Below are positions 36,776-49,448 of a DNA stretch of 64,000 nt, piece after piece. The DNA lies in NCBI GenBank assembly GCA_947650365.1, contig CANTAL010000128.1:298001-362000 (forward strand), read 5' to 3'. Positions within the stretch are counted from its first letter, which is position 1. Each line of letters opens with the position of its first letter. The notes under the pieces are model-generated. The model did not search any database, had not been told where the DNA came from, and saw nothing but the letters and a program-made list of their open reading frames with translations. Origin of the DNA: Chamaelirium japonicum (Eukaryota > Streptophyta > Magnoliopsida > Liliales > Melanthiaceae). Position numbers and translations under genes: made by a program.

Positions 36776-39700
36776 AATATTGAGCACTCCTCCCTAAAAC
36801 ACTTTCTAAGAGCCTCACAATATGCTCTCTATTTTTAGGATTGCCACTAGCCTTCATATAGTTAGGGAGCCAAAATCGCTTTATATTTTTTTTTGAACCC
36901 CCACCTGACAACCTTTAGTAAATAATATATAATCGAGCAGTCCTCCCAAAAACACCCTCTAAGTGCCTCGCCATTGCTTCCCAAAAAAACCCTAAAATCA
37001 TAAGTAAATTATATATAAATCCAGCACTCCTCCCTAAAATACCCTCTAAGAGCCTCACAATATGCCTCTTTATTTTTGGGATTGCTACTAAACTCCCTAT
37101 ATTTAAGAAGCCAAAACCACTCCATATTTTTTTTGATCCCCCACCCGATAACCTTAAGTTATATACAATCGAGTACTCCTACCTAAAACTCTCTGTAAAA
37201 GCCTCGCAATATGCTCTCTATTTTTTGGGATTGCAACTAGACTCTATATTTAGGGAGCCAAAATTGCTCCATATTTTGTTTGAACCCCCACCCAACAACC
37301 ATAAGTAAATTATACACAATCGAGTATTCCTCCCGAAAACACCCTTTAAGAGCCTCGTCATTGCCTCCCAAAAACACCCTAAAATCATAAGTAAATTATA
37401 TATAAAGCATGTACTCCACCCTAAAACACCCTATAAGAGCCTCGTAATATGCCTCTCGATTTTTTGGATCGCTACTTGACTCTTTATATTGAGGAAGCCA
37501 AAACTGCTCCATATTTTTTTTGAACCCCCACCCGAAAACCTTAAGTAAATTATATACAATCGAGCGATCCTCCCTAAAACACCCTCTAAGAGCCTAATAT
37601 GCTCTCTATTTTTTAGATTGCTACTAGACTACTTATATTTAGGGAGTCAAAACCGATCTATATTTTTTTTGAACACCTACCCAACAACCTAAATAAATTA
37701 TATAATATCGAGCATGCATCCTGAAAACACCCTATAATAGCCTCGTAATATGCTCTCTATTTTTGGAATTGCTACTAGACTCCCTATATTTAGGAAACCA
37801 AAACCGGTCCATTTTTTTTTAAACCCCCACCCAACAACCTTAAGTAAATTATATATAATCGAGCATTTCGCCTAAAAACACCCTCTAATATCCACATAAT
37901 ATGCTCTTTATTTTTGGGATTGCTACTAATTCCCTATATTACGGGATCTAAAAGCGCTCCATATTTTTTTTGTACCCTCACCCGACAACCTTAGGTAAAT
38001 TATATACACTCGAACACTCCTCCCTAAAACACCCTCTAAGAGATTCACAATATGCTCTCTATTTTTGGGATTGCTACTAGATCCCTATATTTTGGGAGCC
38101 AAAACCGCCCCATATTTTTTTTGAACCCCCACCCGACAACCCTAAGTGAATTATATACAATCGAGCACTCCTCCCTAAAACACCCTCTAAAAGACTCACA
38201 AAATGCTCTCTATTTTTGGGCTTGCTACTAGACTCCCTATATTTAGGGAGGAAAAACCGCTCCATATTTTTTTTGAATCCCCACCTGACAACCTTAAGTA
38301 AATTATAAATAATCGAGCATTCCTCCCAAAACCACCCTCTAAGAGACTCGTCATTGCCTCCTAAAAATACCCTAAAATCATAAGTAAATTATATTTAAAT
38401 CAAGCACTCCTCCCTAAAAATCCCTCTAAGAGACTCGCAAAATGCCTTTCTATTTTTGGGATTGGTACTAGACTCCCTATATTTAGGAAGCCAAAACCGC
38501 TCCATAGTTTTTTTAAATGCCCACCCGATAACCTTAAATAAATTATATACAATCGAACACTCCTTTCTAAAACACCCTCTAAAAGTCTCGCAATATGCTC
38601 TCTATTTTTGTGATTTCTACTAAACTCCCCATATTAAGGGAGCCAAAACTGCCCCATATTTTTTATGAACCCCCACCCGACAACTTTAAGTTAATTATAC
38701 ACAAACGAGCACTCCTTCTTAAAACACCCTCTAAGAGACTCGCAATATGCTTTATATTTTTAGGATTGCTACTAGACTCCCTATATTTCAGGAGCCAAAA
38801 CCGCTCCATATTTTTTTTGAACCCATACTTAACAGCCTTAAGTAAATTATATACAATTAACTATTCCTCCCAAAAACACATTCTAAGAGCCTCGCTATTG
38901 CCTCCTAAAAACACCCTAAAATCATAAGTAAATTATATATAAATCAAGCACTCCTCTCTAAAACACCCTTTAAGAGACTCGCAATATGCCATTCTATTTT
39001 TAGGATTGCTACTAGACACCCTATATTTAGGGAGCCAAAACCACTCCATAATTTTTTTGAATGCTCACCCGATAACCTTAAGTAAGTTATATACAATCGA
39101 GTACTCCTTCCTAAAATACCTTCTAAGAGCCTGGTAATATACTCTCAATTTTTGGGATTACTACTAGACTCCCTATATTTAGGGAGGCCAAATCGCTCTA
39201 TATTTTTTTTGAACCCCTACCCGATAACTTTAAGTAAATTATATATAATCGAGCATTCCTCCTAAAAACACCCTCTAATAGCCTCGCAATATGCTCCCTA
39301 TTTTTGGTATTGCTCCTAGACTCCATATTTAGAGAGCCAAAACCGCTCTATATTTTTTTTTAACCCCCACTCAACAAACATAGCTAAATTATATACAATC
39401 GAGTACTACTCCCTAAACTACCCTCTAAGAGCCTCACAATATGCTCTCTATTTTTGGGATTGCTACTAGACTCCCAATATTTAGGGAGCCAAAACTGCCC
39501 CATATTTTTTTTGAACACCCACCCTACAACCTTAAGTGAATTATATACAATCGAGCACTCCTCCTTAAAATAACCTCTAAAAGACTCGCAATATGCTCTC
39601 TATTTTTGGGATTGCTACTAGACTCCCTATATTTAGAAAGCCAAAACCACTCTATATTTTTTTTGAACCCCCACCTGACAATCTTAAGTAAATTATATAC

Positions 39701-40686
39701 AATCAAGCATTCCTCCCAAAAACACCCTCTAAGAGCCTCGCCATTGCCTTCTAAAAACACTCTAAAATCATAACTAAATTATATATAAATCAAGCACTCC
39801 TCCCTAAAACACCTTCTAAGAGACTCACAATATGTCTTTCTATTTTTGGGATTGCTTCTAGACTTTCTATATTTAGGGAGCCAAAACCGCTCTATATTTT
39901 TTTTGAACACCCACCCGACAATCTTAAGTAAAATATATACAATCAAGTACTCCTTCCTAAAACACCCTCTAAGAGCTTGGTAATATGCTCTCTATTTTTG
40001 GGATTGCTACTAGACTTCCTATATTTAGGGAGCCAAAACCGTTCCATTTTTTTTTAACCCCTACCCAACAACCTTAAGTAAATTATGTATAATCGAACAT
40101 TCATCCCAAAAATACCCTCAAGGAGCCTCACTATTGCCTCCTAAAATTAAATTATATATAAATCATACACTCCTCCCTAAAATACCCTATAAGAGCCTTG
40201 TAATATGCCTTTTTATTTTTGGGATTGCAACTAGACTCCCTATATTTAGGTAGTCAAATCCACTCCATATTTTTTTTGAATACCCACACTACAACCTTGA
40301 GTAAATTATATGCAATCAAACACTCCTCCCTAAAATACCCTCTAAAAGTCTCACAATATGCTCTCTATTTTTGTGATTGCTACTAGACTCCCTATATTAA
40401 GGGAGCAAAAATAGTCCCATATTTTTTTTGAACCCCCACCCAACAGCTTTAAGTGAATTATATACAATCGAGCACTCCTCCTTAAAATACCCCATAAGAG
40501 ACTCGCAATATACTTTCTATTTTTGGTATTGCTACTAGACAACCTATATTTAAGGAGCCAAAACCGCTCAATATTTTTTTTTAACCCACACCCGATAGCC
40601 TTAAGTAAATTATATACAATCTAGCATTCCTCCTAAAATCACTCTTTAAGATCCTCGCCATTACCTCCCAAAAACACCCTAAAATC

Positions 40687-40838
40687 TATATAACATGGCA
40701 AGGTGGTTTCGTGCTAACTAGGACAAAAAGAACCAAAAGCTGACTAAACAAAATGGAATACTGACTTGACAAAATAAATATGCTGATAAAGACTAACAAA
40801 ACAAATAAACCATTCTACGCGATCACAGTCGTTCCCCT
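40687..40838 (+). other. Helitron 5' unique region
   Basis: About 150 bp of moderately AT-rich, non-repetitive sequence after the 5' terminus (ACATGGCAAGGTGG, then GTGCTAACTAGGAC). I recognise no gene or promoter here. In Helitrons the 5' end is normally the most conserved part of a family and would serve to find relatives. Confidence 0.6.
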
Positions 40839-40955
40839 CAAAATCCCGCCCCCCCTCCCAAATCCCATCGCCCCCCTTTCAGCCCCCAATCCCGCTGCCC
40901 CTCTTTCAGACTCCCCAAATCCCGCTACTCCCTTTTTCAACCTCCAATCCCGCCG
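40839..40955 (+). repeat. C-rich tandem repeat inside the Helitron
   Basis: Five imperfect copies of a motif that starts CAAATCCCGC or CAATCCCGC, at about 40840, 40860, 40887, 40917 and 40945 (spacing 20-30 bp), with CCCCTTTCAG-like middles. An open frame across it is proline-rich low-complexity translation and not a credible gene. Confidence 0.8.
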
Positions 40956-41480
40956 AAACTGCCAAAATCGCCAAAATTGTTAAAACTACCGACATCGCCG
41001 AAACCGTTGAAACTGCCAAAACCATCGAAATCGCCAAAATTGACCAAAATTGCCGAAGCCGCCGAAACCGACCGAAACTATCGAAACCGTCAAAACTATC
41101 GAATCTCTAAAACCATTGAAACTACCAAAACCATCAAAACGGCCGAAACCGTTGAAACCGGCCGAAACTGTCGAAACCGACCAAAACCGTCGAAACCACC
41201 GAAACTACCAAAACTACTGAAACCATCAAAACTGCCAGAACTACCTAAACTGCCAAAACTATCGAAACTCCGATCGAAACTATCGAAATTGGCCAAAACC
41301 ACCAAAACTATTGAAATTCCGACCGAAACCATTGAAACTTCGACCGAAACTGACCAAAATTGTTAAACTACCAAAACCGATCGAAATTGCCGAAACCATC
41401 GAAACTCTAGCCGAAACTACCGATAGTCCAGCTGAAACTGCCGAAATTGACCGAAACTGCTAAAACTAGTGAAACCACTG
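40951..41480 (+). repeat. 9-bp minisatellite inside the Helitron
   Basis: About 530 bp made of roughly 55-60 imperfect copies of a 9-bp unit of the form NCCGAAACY or NCCAAAACY (for example GCCGAAACC, GTTGAAACT, GCCAAAACC, ATCGAAATC). Occasional 10- or 12-bp units shift the register. It ends at an inverted piece, GGCAGTTTTGG. A 129-codon frame across it reads as repeats of K-L-P-K or E-T type and is a by-product of the repeat. Confidence 0.9.
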
Positions 41481-41639
41481 GCAGTTTTGGATAAGTATAG
41501 TGCATTGGACGACTGTGACTTGGGGGATAGACGATGAGGCAGATAAATGGGTAGAGAATTTTGGTTCGGGGGTTCGGGGTGGAGGGAAGGGGGTGGCTAT
41601 ACCCAGGGGCTGTGTTGCCGCCGAAGGCAGCCCGCTGCA
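41481..41639 (+). other. Helitron 3' unique region, G-rich
   Basis: Non-repetitive part before the terminal hairpin. It is G-rich on the given strand (TTCGGGGGTTCGGGG, then GGAGGGAAGGGGGTGG) and then GC-rich, with a possible second hairpin (TGCC and GGCA around GCCGAA) at about 41616-41629. Minus-strand frames of 65 and 87 codons cross it, and the longer one starts in the flanking satellite, so I do not call them genes. Confidence 0.65.
41568..41593 (+). other. Potential G-quadruplex motif
   Basis: Four G runs of 5, 4, 3 and 5 bases, separated by TTC, TGGA and AA. They fit the usual G3+ with 1-7 base loop pattern. This is the strongest such motif in the window; the satellite itself has only paired C-runs. 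Confidence 0.7.
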
Positions 41640-41666
41640 GTGCCAACAGGCACGGGTATTCACTAG
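41640..41666 (+). other. Helitron 3' terminal hairpin and CTAG end
   Basis: GTGCC-AACA-GGCAC forms a perfect 5-bp stem with a 4-base loop (41640-41653). It may be extended by CCC (41631-41633) pairing with GGG (41654-41656) across a bulge. Nine bases follow and then the terminal CTAG (41663-41666). This spacing is typical of the Helitron termination signal. Confidence 0.88.
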
Positions 41667-44600
41667 TCATAAATAAATTATATATAAATCAAGCACTCCT
41701 TCCTAAAACATCCACTAAGAGACTTGCAATATGCCTTTCTATTTTTGGGATTGCTACTAGAATCCTTATATTTGGGGAGCCAAAACTGTTCCATATTTTT
41801 TTTTAACGCCCACCCGACAACCTTAAGTAAATTATATACAATCGACCAATCCTTCCTAAAACACCCTCAAAAAGCCTAGTAATATGCACTCTATTTTAAG
41901 GATTACTACTAGACTCCCTATATTTAGGGAGCCAAAACCGCTCCATATTTTTTTTAAACCCCCAACCGACAACCTTAAGTAAATTATATATAATCGAGCA
42001 TTCCTCCTAAAAACACTCTCTAATAGCCACACAATATGCTCTCTATTTTTAGGATTGCTACTAAACTCCTTATATTTAGGGAGCTAAAATCGCTCTATAT
42101 TTTTTTTAAACCCTTACCCGATAACCTTAGATAAATTATATACAATCGAGCACTCCTCCCTAAAACACCCTCTAAGGACCTTGCAATATGCTCTATATTT
42201 TTGGGAATTCTACTAGACTCCCTATATTTATAGAGCCAAAACCAACCCATGTTTTTTTTGAACCCCCACCGAATAACCTTAAGTTAATTATATACAATCA
42301 AGCACACCTTCCTAAAACACCCTCTAAAAGTCTCACAATATGCTTTTTATTTTTGGGAAATCTACTAGACTCCCTATATTTAGGGAACCAAAACTATACC
42401 ATATTTTTTTTGAACCCCCACCAGCCAAAGTTAAGTAAATTATATACAATTGAGCATTCCTTCCAAAAACACCCTCTAAGAACCTAATAATATGCTCTCT
42501 ATTTTTGGGATTGCTACTAGACTCCCTATATTTATGGAGCCAAAACCACTCCATATTTTTTTTAACCCCCACCCGACAACCTTAAGTAAATTATGTACAA
42601 TCGATCATTCATCCCAAAAATACCCTCTAAGAGCCTCACCATTACCTCCTAAAAATATCCTAAAATCATAAGTAAATTATATATAAATCACGTACTCCTC
42701 TCTAAAATACCCTATAAGAGACTCGCAATATACCTTTCTCTTTTTGGGATTGCAACTAGACTCCCTATATTTAGGTAGCCAAAACCGCACTATATTTTTT
42801 TTAAATGCCCACCCGATAACCTTATGTAAATTATATACAATCGAGCACTCCTCTCTAAAACACCCTCTAATAATCTAGCAATATGCTCTCTATTTTTGTG
42901 ATTGCTACTATACTCCCTATATTAAGGGTGCCAAAACCGCCCCATATTTTTTTTGAACCCCTACCTGACAACCTTAAGTGAATTATATACGATCAAGCAC
43001 TCCTCCTTAAAACATCCTCTAAGAGACTCGAAATATGCTCTCTATTTTTGGGATTGCTACTAGACTCTCTATATTAAGGGAGTCAAAATCGCCCCATATT
43101 TTTTTTTAACCCCCACTCGACAACCATAAGTAACTTATATATAATCGAGTACTCCTTCCTAAAACACCCTCTAAGAGCCTGGTAATATGCTCTCGACTTT
43201 TGGGATTGCTACTAGACTCCCAATATTTAGAGAGCCAAAACCGCTCTATATTTTTTTTAAACCCCACCCAATAACCTTAAGTAAATTATGTATAATCGAA
43301 CATTTATCCCAAAAACGCCCTCTAAGAGCCTCACTATTGCCTCCTAAAAGTAAATTATATATAAATCACAGACTCATACATAAAATACCCTATAAGAGCC
43401 TTGCAATATGCCTTTCTATTTTTGGGATTGCAACTAGACTCCCTATATTTAGGTAGCCAAATTCGCTCCATATTTTTTTTTAATGCCCACCCGAAAACAT
43501 TAAGTAAATTATATACAATCGAGTACTCCTCCCTAAAACAGCCTCAAAAAGTCTCACAATATGCTCTCTATTTTTGTGATTGCTATTATACTCCCTATAT
43601 TAAGGGAGCCAAAATCGCCCTATATTTTTTTTGAACGCCCACCCAACAACCTTAAGTGAATTATAAACAATCAATCACTCCTCCTTAAAATACCCTCTAA
43701 GAGACTCGCCATATGCTCTCTATTTTTTGGATTGCTACTAGACTCCCTATATTTAGGGAGCCAAAATGGCTCAATATTTTTTTTAAACCCACACCCGAGA
43801 ACCTTAAGTAAATTATATACAATCGAGCATTCCTCCCAAAAATAATATCTAAGAGCCTCGCCATTACCTCCCAAAAACACCCTAAAATAATAAATAAATT
43901 ATATAAAAATCAAGCACTACTTCCTAAAACACCCTCTAAGAGACTCGCAATATGCCATTCTATTTTTGGGATTGCTACTAGACTCCCTATATTTAGGGAT
44001 CCAAAACTGTTCCATACTTTTTTTGAATGCCCACCCGACAACCTTAAGTAAATTATATACAATCGAGCAATCCTTCCTAAAACACCCTCTAGAAGCCTGG
44101 TAATATGCACTTTATTTTTGGGATTACTACTAGACTCCCTATATTTAGGGATCGAAAGCTGCTCCATATTTTTTTTGAACCCCAACCTGACAACGTTAAG
44201 TAAATTATATACAATCGAGCATTCCTCCTAAAAACTCCCTTTAATAGCCTCGCAATATGCTCTCTATTTTTGGGATTGCTACTAGACTCCCGATATTTAG
44301 GGAGCAAAAATCGCTCTATACTTTTTTTGAACCCCTACCCGAAAGCCTTAGTTAAATTATATACAATCGAGCACTCCTCTCTAAAATACCCTCTAAGAGC
44401 CTCGCAATATGATCTCTATTTTTGGGATTGCTACTAGAATCCGTATATTTAGGGAGCCAAAACTGCCTCATATTTTATTTAAATCCCCACCCAACAACCT
44501 TAAGTGAATTATATACAATCGAGCACTCCTCCCTAAAACACCCTCTAAAATACTCATAATATGCCCTCTATTTTTGGGATTGTTACTTGACTCCCTATAT

Positions 44601-47600
44601 TTAGGAAGCCAAAACCACTTTATATTATTTTTGAATCCCCACACAACAACCTTAAGTTAATTATATACCATCGAGCATTCCTCCAAAAATCACCCTCTAA
44701 GAGCCTCCTCATTGCCTCCTAAAAACATCCTAAAGTCATAAGTAAATTATATATAAATCAAGTACTCTTTCCTAAAACACCCTCTAAGAAACTCGCATTA
44801 CGTCTTTCTATTTTTGGGATTGCTACTAGACTCCCTATATTTAGGAAGCCAAAATCGATCCATATTTTTTTTAAATGCCCACTCGACAACCTTAAGAAAA
44901 TTATATACAATCGAGTACTTCTTCCTAAAACACCCTCTAAGAGCCTGGTAATAACCTCTCTATTTTTGAGATAGCTACTAGACTCCCTAAATTTATGGAG
45001 CAAAAACCACAGCAAATTTTTTTTTACCCCCACCCGACAACCTTAAGTAAATTATATATAATTGAGTATTCTTCCCAAAAACACCCTCTAAGAGCCTCAC
45101 CATTGTCTCTTAAAAATATCATAAAATCATAAATAAATTATATATAAATCACGCACTCCTCCCTAAAAGACCCTATAAAAGTCTCGTAATATGTCTTTCG
45201 ATTTTTGGGATTGCAACTAGACTCCCTATACTTAGGTAGCCAAAATAACTCAATATTTTTTTTAAGTGCCCACCCGATAACCTTAAGTAAAATATATACA
45301 ATGGAGCACTCCTCTCTAAAACACCCTCTAAAAGTCTCGTAATATGCTCTCTATTTTTGTGAATTCTACTAGACTCTCTATAATAAGGGAGCCAAAACCG
45401 CCCTATATTTTTTTTGAACCTCTCAACCGACAAGCTTAAGTGAATTAAATACAATCGAGCACTCTTCCTTAAAACCCCCTCTAAGAGACTCATAATATGC
45501 CCTCTATTTTTGGGATTGCTAGTAGACTCCCTTTATTTAGGGAGCCAAAACTGCTCCATATTTTATTTGAACCCACATCGGACAATCTTAAATAAATTAT
45601 ATAAAATCGAGCATTCCTCCCAAAAATACCCACTAAGAGCCTCGCTATTGCCTCCCAAAAATACCTTAAAATCATAAGTAAATTATATATAAATCAAGCA
45701 CTCCTCCCTAAAATACACTCTAAGAGACTCACAATATGCATTTCTATTTTTGGGATTGCTACTAGACTCCCTATATTTATGGAGCCAAAACTATACCAAA
45801 ATTTTTTTGAATGCCCACCCTACAACCTTAAATAAATTATATACAATGGTGCACTTATTCCTAAAACACCCTCTAAGAGCCTGGTAATATGCATTATATT
45901 TTTTGGATTGTTACTAGACTCCCTATATTTTGGGAGCCAAAACTACTCCATATATTTTTTGAACCCCCACCAGACAACCATAAGTAAATTATATATAATC
46001 AAGTATTCCTCCTAAAAAGACCCTCTAATAGCCTCGCAATATGCTATCTATTTTTTGGGATTGCTACTAGACTCCTTATATTTAGGAAGCCAAAACCGCT
46101 CTATATTTTTTTTGAACCATCCCCACCTAACAACCTTTGGTAAATTATATACAATCGAGCACTCCTTTCTAAAACACCAACTAAGAGCCTCGTAATATAC
46201 TCTCTATTTTTGGGATTGTTACTAGACTCCTTATATTTATGGAGCCAAAACCATCCTATATTTTTTTTAAACCCCCATTCGACAACCTTAAGTGAATTAT
46301 ATACAATCGAGCACTCCTCCCTAAAACACCCTCTAAAAGACTCATAATATGCTCTCTATTTTTGGGATTGCTACTAGACTCCCTATATTTAGGGAGCCAA
46401 AACCGCTCCATATTTTTTTTAAACCCCCACCCAACAACCTTAAGTAAATTATATACAATCTAGCATTCCTCCCGAAAACACCATCTAAGAGCCTCGCCAT
46501 TGCCTCCTAAAAACAACCTAAAATCATAAGTAAATTATATATAAATTAAGTACTCCTCCCTAAAACATCCTCTAAGAGACTCGCAATATGCCTTTCTACT
46601 TTAGGAATTGCTACTAGACTTTCTATATTTTGGGAGCCAAAGCCGCTCCATATTTTTTTTGAATGCCCCCCCAACAACCTTAAGTAAATTATATACAATC
46701 GAGCACTCCTTCCTAAAATACCCTCTAAGAGCCTGGTAATATGCTCTCTATTTTTGGGATTGCTACTAGACTCCTTATAATTAGATAGCCAAAACCCCTC
46801 TATATTTTTCTACCCCCACCCTACAACCTTAAGTGAATTATGTACAATCGAGCATTTATCCCAAAAAATACCGTCAAAGATCCTCACTATTGCCTCCTAA
46901 AAATATCCTAAAATCATAAGTAAAGTATATATAAATCATGCACTCCTCCCTAAAATTCCCTATGAGAGCCTTGCAAAATATCTTTCTATTTTTGGGATTA
47001 CAACTAGACTCCCTAAATTTTGGTAGCCAAAACTGCTCTATATTTTTTTTTAATACCCACCCGACAACCTTAAGTATATTTTATACAATCGAGCACTCCT
47101 CTCTATAACACCCTCTAAAAGTCTAGCAATATGCTCTCTATTTTTGTGATTGCTACTAGACTCTCTATATTAAGGCAGCCAAAACTGCCCCATATTTTTT
47201 TTGAACCCCGACCCGACAACCTAAAGTGAATTATATAAAATGGAGCACTCCACTTTGAAACACCCTCTAAAAGGCTCGTAATATGCTCTTTATTTTTCGG
47301 ATTGCTGCTAGACTCCCTATATTTAGGGAGCCAAAATCACTCATTATTTTTTTTGAACCAACACATGATAACCTTAACTAAATTATATTCAATCAAGCAT
47401 TCCTTCCAAAAACACCCACTAAGAGTCTCGCCATTGCCTCACAAAAATATCCTAAAATCATAAGTAAATTATAAATAAATCAACCAATCCTCCCTAAAAC
47501 ACCCTCTAAGAGACTTGAAATATGCCATTCTACTTTTGGGATTGTTTCTAAACTCCCTATATTTAGGGAGCCAAAACCGCTCAATATTTTTTTTGAACGC

Positions 47601-48272
47601 CAACCCAACAACCTTAAGTAAATTATATACAATCGAGCACTACTTCCTAAAACACCCTCTAAAAGCTTGGTAATATGCTCTCTATTTTTGGGATTCCTAC
47701 TAGACTCCCTATATTTAGAGAGCAAAAATTACTCTATATTTTTTTTGAACCCCCACCCATTAACCTTAAGTAAATTATATACAATCGAGCATTCCTTCCA
47801 AAAACACCCTCTAAGAGCCTCACCATTGCCTCCCAAAAACACCCAAAAATAATAAGTAAACTATATATAAATCAAGCACTCCTCTCTTAAACACCCTTTA
47901 AGAGCCTTGTAATATGCCTCCCTAATTTTAGGATTGTTACTAGACTCCCTATATTTAAGGAGCCAAAACCACACTTTATTTTTTAAACCCCCACTCGACA
48001 ACCTTAAGTAAATTATATATATTTGAGGACTCCTCCTTAAAACACCATCTAAGATCCTCGCAATATACTCTCTATTTTTTAGGATTGCTACTAAACTGCC
48101 TATATTTAGGGAGCAAAAACCACTCCATATTTCATTTGAACCCCCACCTGACAACTTTAAGTAAATTTTACACAATCGAGCATTCATCCCAAAAACACCC
48201 TCTGAGAGCCTTGCCGTTGCATCCCAAAAATACCCTAAAATCATAAGTAAATTATATATAAATAAAGCACTC

Positions 48273-48281
48273 CTCTCTATA
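48273..48281 (+). other. Deletion junction
   Basis: GCACTCCTCTC is joined to TATATTTAGGGAGC, losing the TAAAACACCCTC-to-GACTCCC part of the monomer. Confidence 0.8.
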
Positions 48282-48930
48282 TTTAGGGAGCAAAAATCGT
48301 TTGATATATTTTTTAATCCCCCACTCGACAAACTTAAGTAAATTATTTACAATTAAGTACTCCTCCCCAAAACACCCTCTAAGAGCCTCGTAAAATGCTC
48401 TCTATTTTTGGGATTGTTACTAGACTTCCTATATTTAGAAAGCCAATATAGCTCCATATATTTTTTGAACCCCCACCCAACAATCTTAAGTAAATTATAT
48501 AAATCAAGCATTCCATCTAAAAATACCATCTAATAGCCTTGAAATATGCTCCCTATTTTTGGGATTACTACTAGACTCCCTATATTTAGAGAGGCAAAAC
48601 TACTCTATATTTGTTTGAACCCCTACCCGATAACCTTAAGTAAATTATATACAATTGAGCACTCCTCCCAAAAATACCCTCTAAGAGCCTCGAAATATGC
48701 TCTCTATTTTTAGGATTGCTACTAGACTCCCTTTATTTAGGGAGCCAAAACCACTCTATATATTTTTTAACCCCCACCGGAAAACCTTAAGTGAATTATA
48801 TACAATCGAGCACTCCACCCTAAAATACCCTCTAAGAGCCTCGTAATATACTCACTATTTTTAGGATAGCTAGTAGACTCTCTATATTTATGGAGCCAAA
48901 ACCACTCTATATTTTTTTTGAACCCCCACC

Positions 48931-48939
48931 CGATATCTA
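48931..48939 (+). other. Deletion junction
   Basis: CCCCCACCCGATA is joined to TCTAAGAGCC. The related region near 24.6 kb retains the AT-rich segment and the CCTCCCAAAAACACC string. Confidence 0.8.
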
Positions 48940-49326
48940 AGAGCCTCACCATTGCCTCCCAAAAACAACTTAAAATCATAAGTAAATTATATATAAATCA
49001 AGCACTCCTCCCTAAAACACCCTCTCAGAGCCTCACAAAATGCCTTTCTATTTTTAGGATTGCTACTAGACTCCTTATATTTAGGTAGCCAAAACCACTC
49101 TATATTTTTTTTGAACACCTACCAGACAACCTTAAATAAATTATATACAATCGAGCACTCCTCCTAAAAACACCTTCTAAGAGCCTCGCAATATGCTCTT
49201 TATTTTTGAGATTGCTACTAGACTCCCTATATTTAGGGAGCAAAAATTGTTCTATATTTATTTAAGCCCCTACCCGTCAACCTTAAGTAAATTATATACA
49301 ATCGAGCATTCTTCCCAAATATATCT

Positions 49327-49448
49327 TATTTGAGCCTCGCCATTGCCTTTTTATTTTTGGGGTTGCTACTAGACTACCTATATTTGGGCAACTAAAATTG
49401 CTCCTAATTTATCAAGGCTCCTACTCAATAATTATAACTAAATTATAT
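49327..49448 (+). repeat. C-type chimeric monomer, copy 10
   Basis: C-type signature with TATTTGAGCC, CATTGCCTTTTTATTTTTGG, CTCCTAATTTATCAAGGCTC and AATTATAACTAAATT. Paired with copy 5. Confidence 0.88.

Larger units (their letters stand above)
28791..38136 (+). repeat. Superrepeat domain A, copy 2
   Basis: Counterpart of 1941-10920, with the same order of four C-type monomers (28791, 31461, 35101, 36656) and the same private variants. Relative to copy 1 it keeps 138 bp at about 32100-32240, and it has lost about 236 bp (one L monomer) between the AGGAAGGCAAAA marker at 34551 and the C monomer at 35101. Confidence 0.82.
28218..40684 (+). repeat. Satellite array, block II (forward orientation)
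   Basis: The same S, L and C monomers in the original orientation. It holds the second copy of superrepeat domain A and then changes, at about 38.2 kb, to a domain without C-type monomers. It ends inside an L monomer at the Helitron insertion, after CACCCTAAAA. I see no gene in it. Confidence 0.97.
40685..41666 (+). mobile_element. Non-autonomous Helitron, 982 bp
   Basis: The only non-satellite DNA in the window. It starts TCTATATAACATGG and ends GGGTATTCACTAG, and the bases outside are A (40684) and T (41667). Removing it restores an intact L monomer reading CCTAAAA then TCATAAATAAATTATATATA, so there was insertion between A and T with no target duplication. These are the defining marks of Helitrons: 5' TC, 3' CTRR, a hairpin shortly before the 3' end, and an AT target. 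There is no Rep/helicase reading frame, so it would depend on an autonomous element. The interior holds a C-rich repeat, a long 9-bp minisatellite and a G-rich unique part. It is richer in GC than the array. No captured gene fragment is recognisable. Confidence 0.92.

Noticed and set aside
40780..40983. 67-codon proline-rich frame, possibly a captured gene fragment in the Helitron.
   Set aside because: It follows the C-rich tandem repeat, and its proline runs come from CCC-rich units. No recognised gene exon.
40977..41366. 129-codon plus-strand frame in the Helitron rich in K, L, P, E and T.
   Set aside because: It is the direct translation of an imperfect 9-bp minisatellite. The opposite strand is open as well. 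No domain or codon signature of a gene.
41640..41666. Rho-independent terminator, because of the GC hairpin.
   Set aside because: No T-run follows the stem. The position just before CTAG fits the Helitron 3' end instead.
41407..41670. 87- and 65-codon minus-strand frames at the Helitron 3' end.
   Set aside because: The longer one starts with an ATG that uses flanking satellite bases, so it was created by the insertion. Neither has recognisable domains.
47861..48331. Open reading frames of 60-156 codons all over the array on both strands; the longest is this minus-strand one of 156 codons. Many give similar peptides such as KYRESSSNPKNREHI and LDSLYLGSQN.
   Set aside because: The similarity comes from translating the same satellite monomer. 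Starts and stops fall at random places, the same DNA is open in several frames and both strands, frames break at each monomer whose length is not a multiple of three, and there is no gene context. They are not a protein family.
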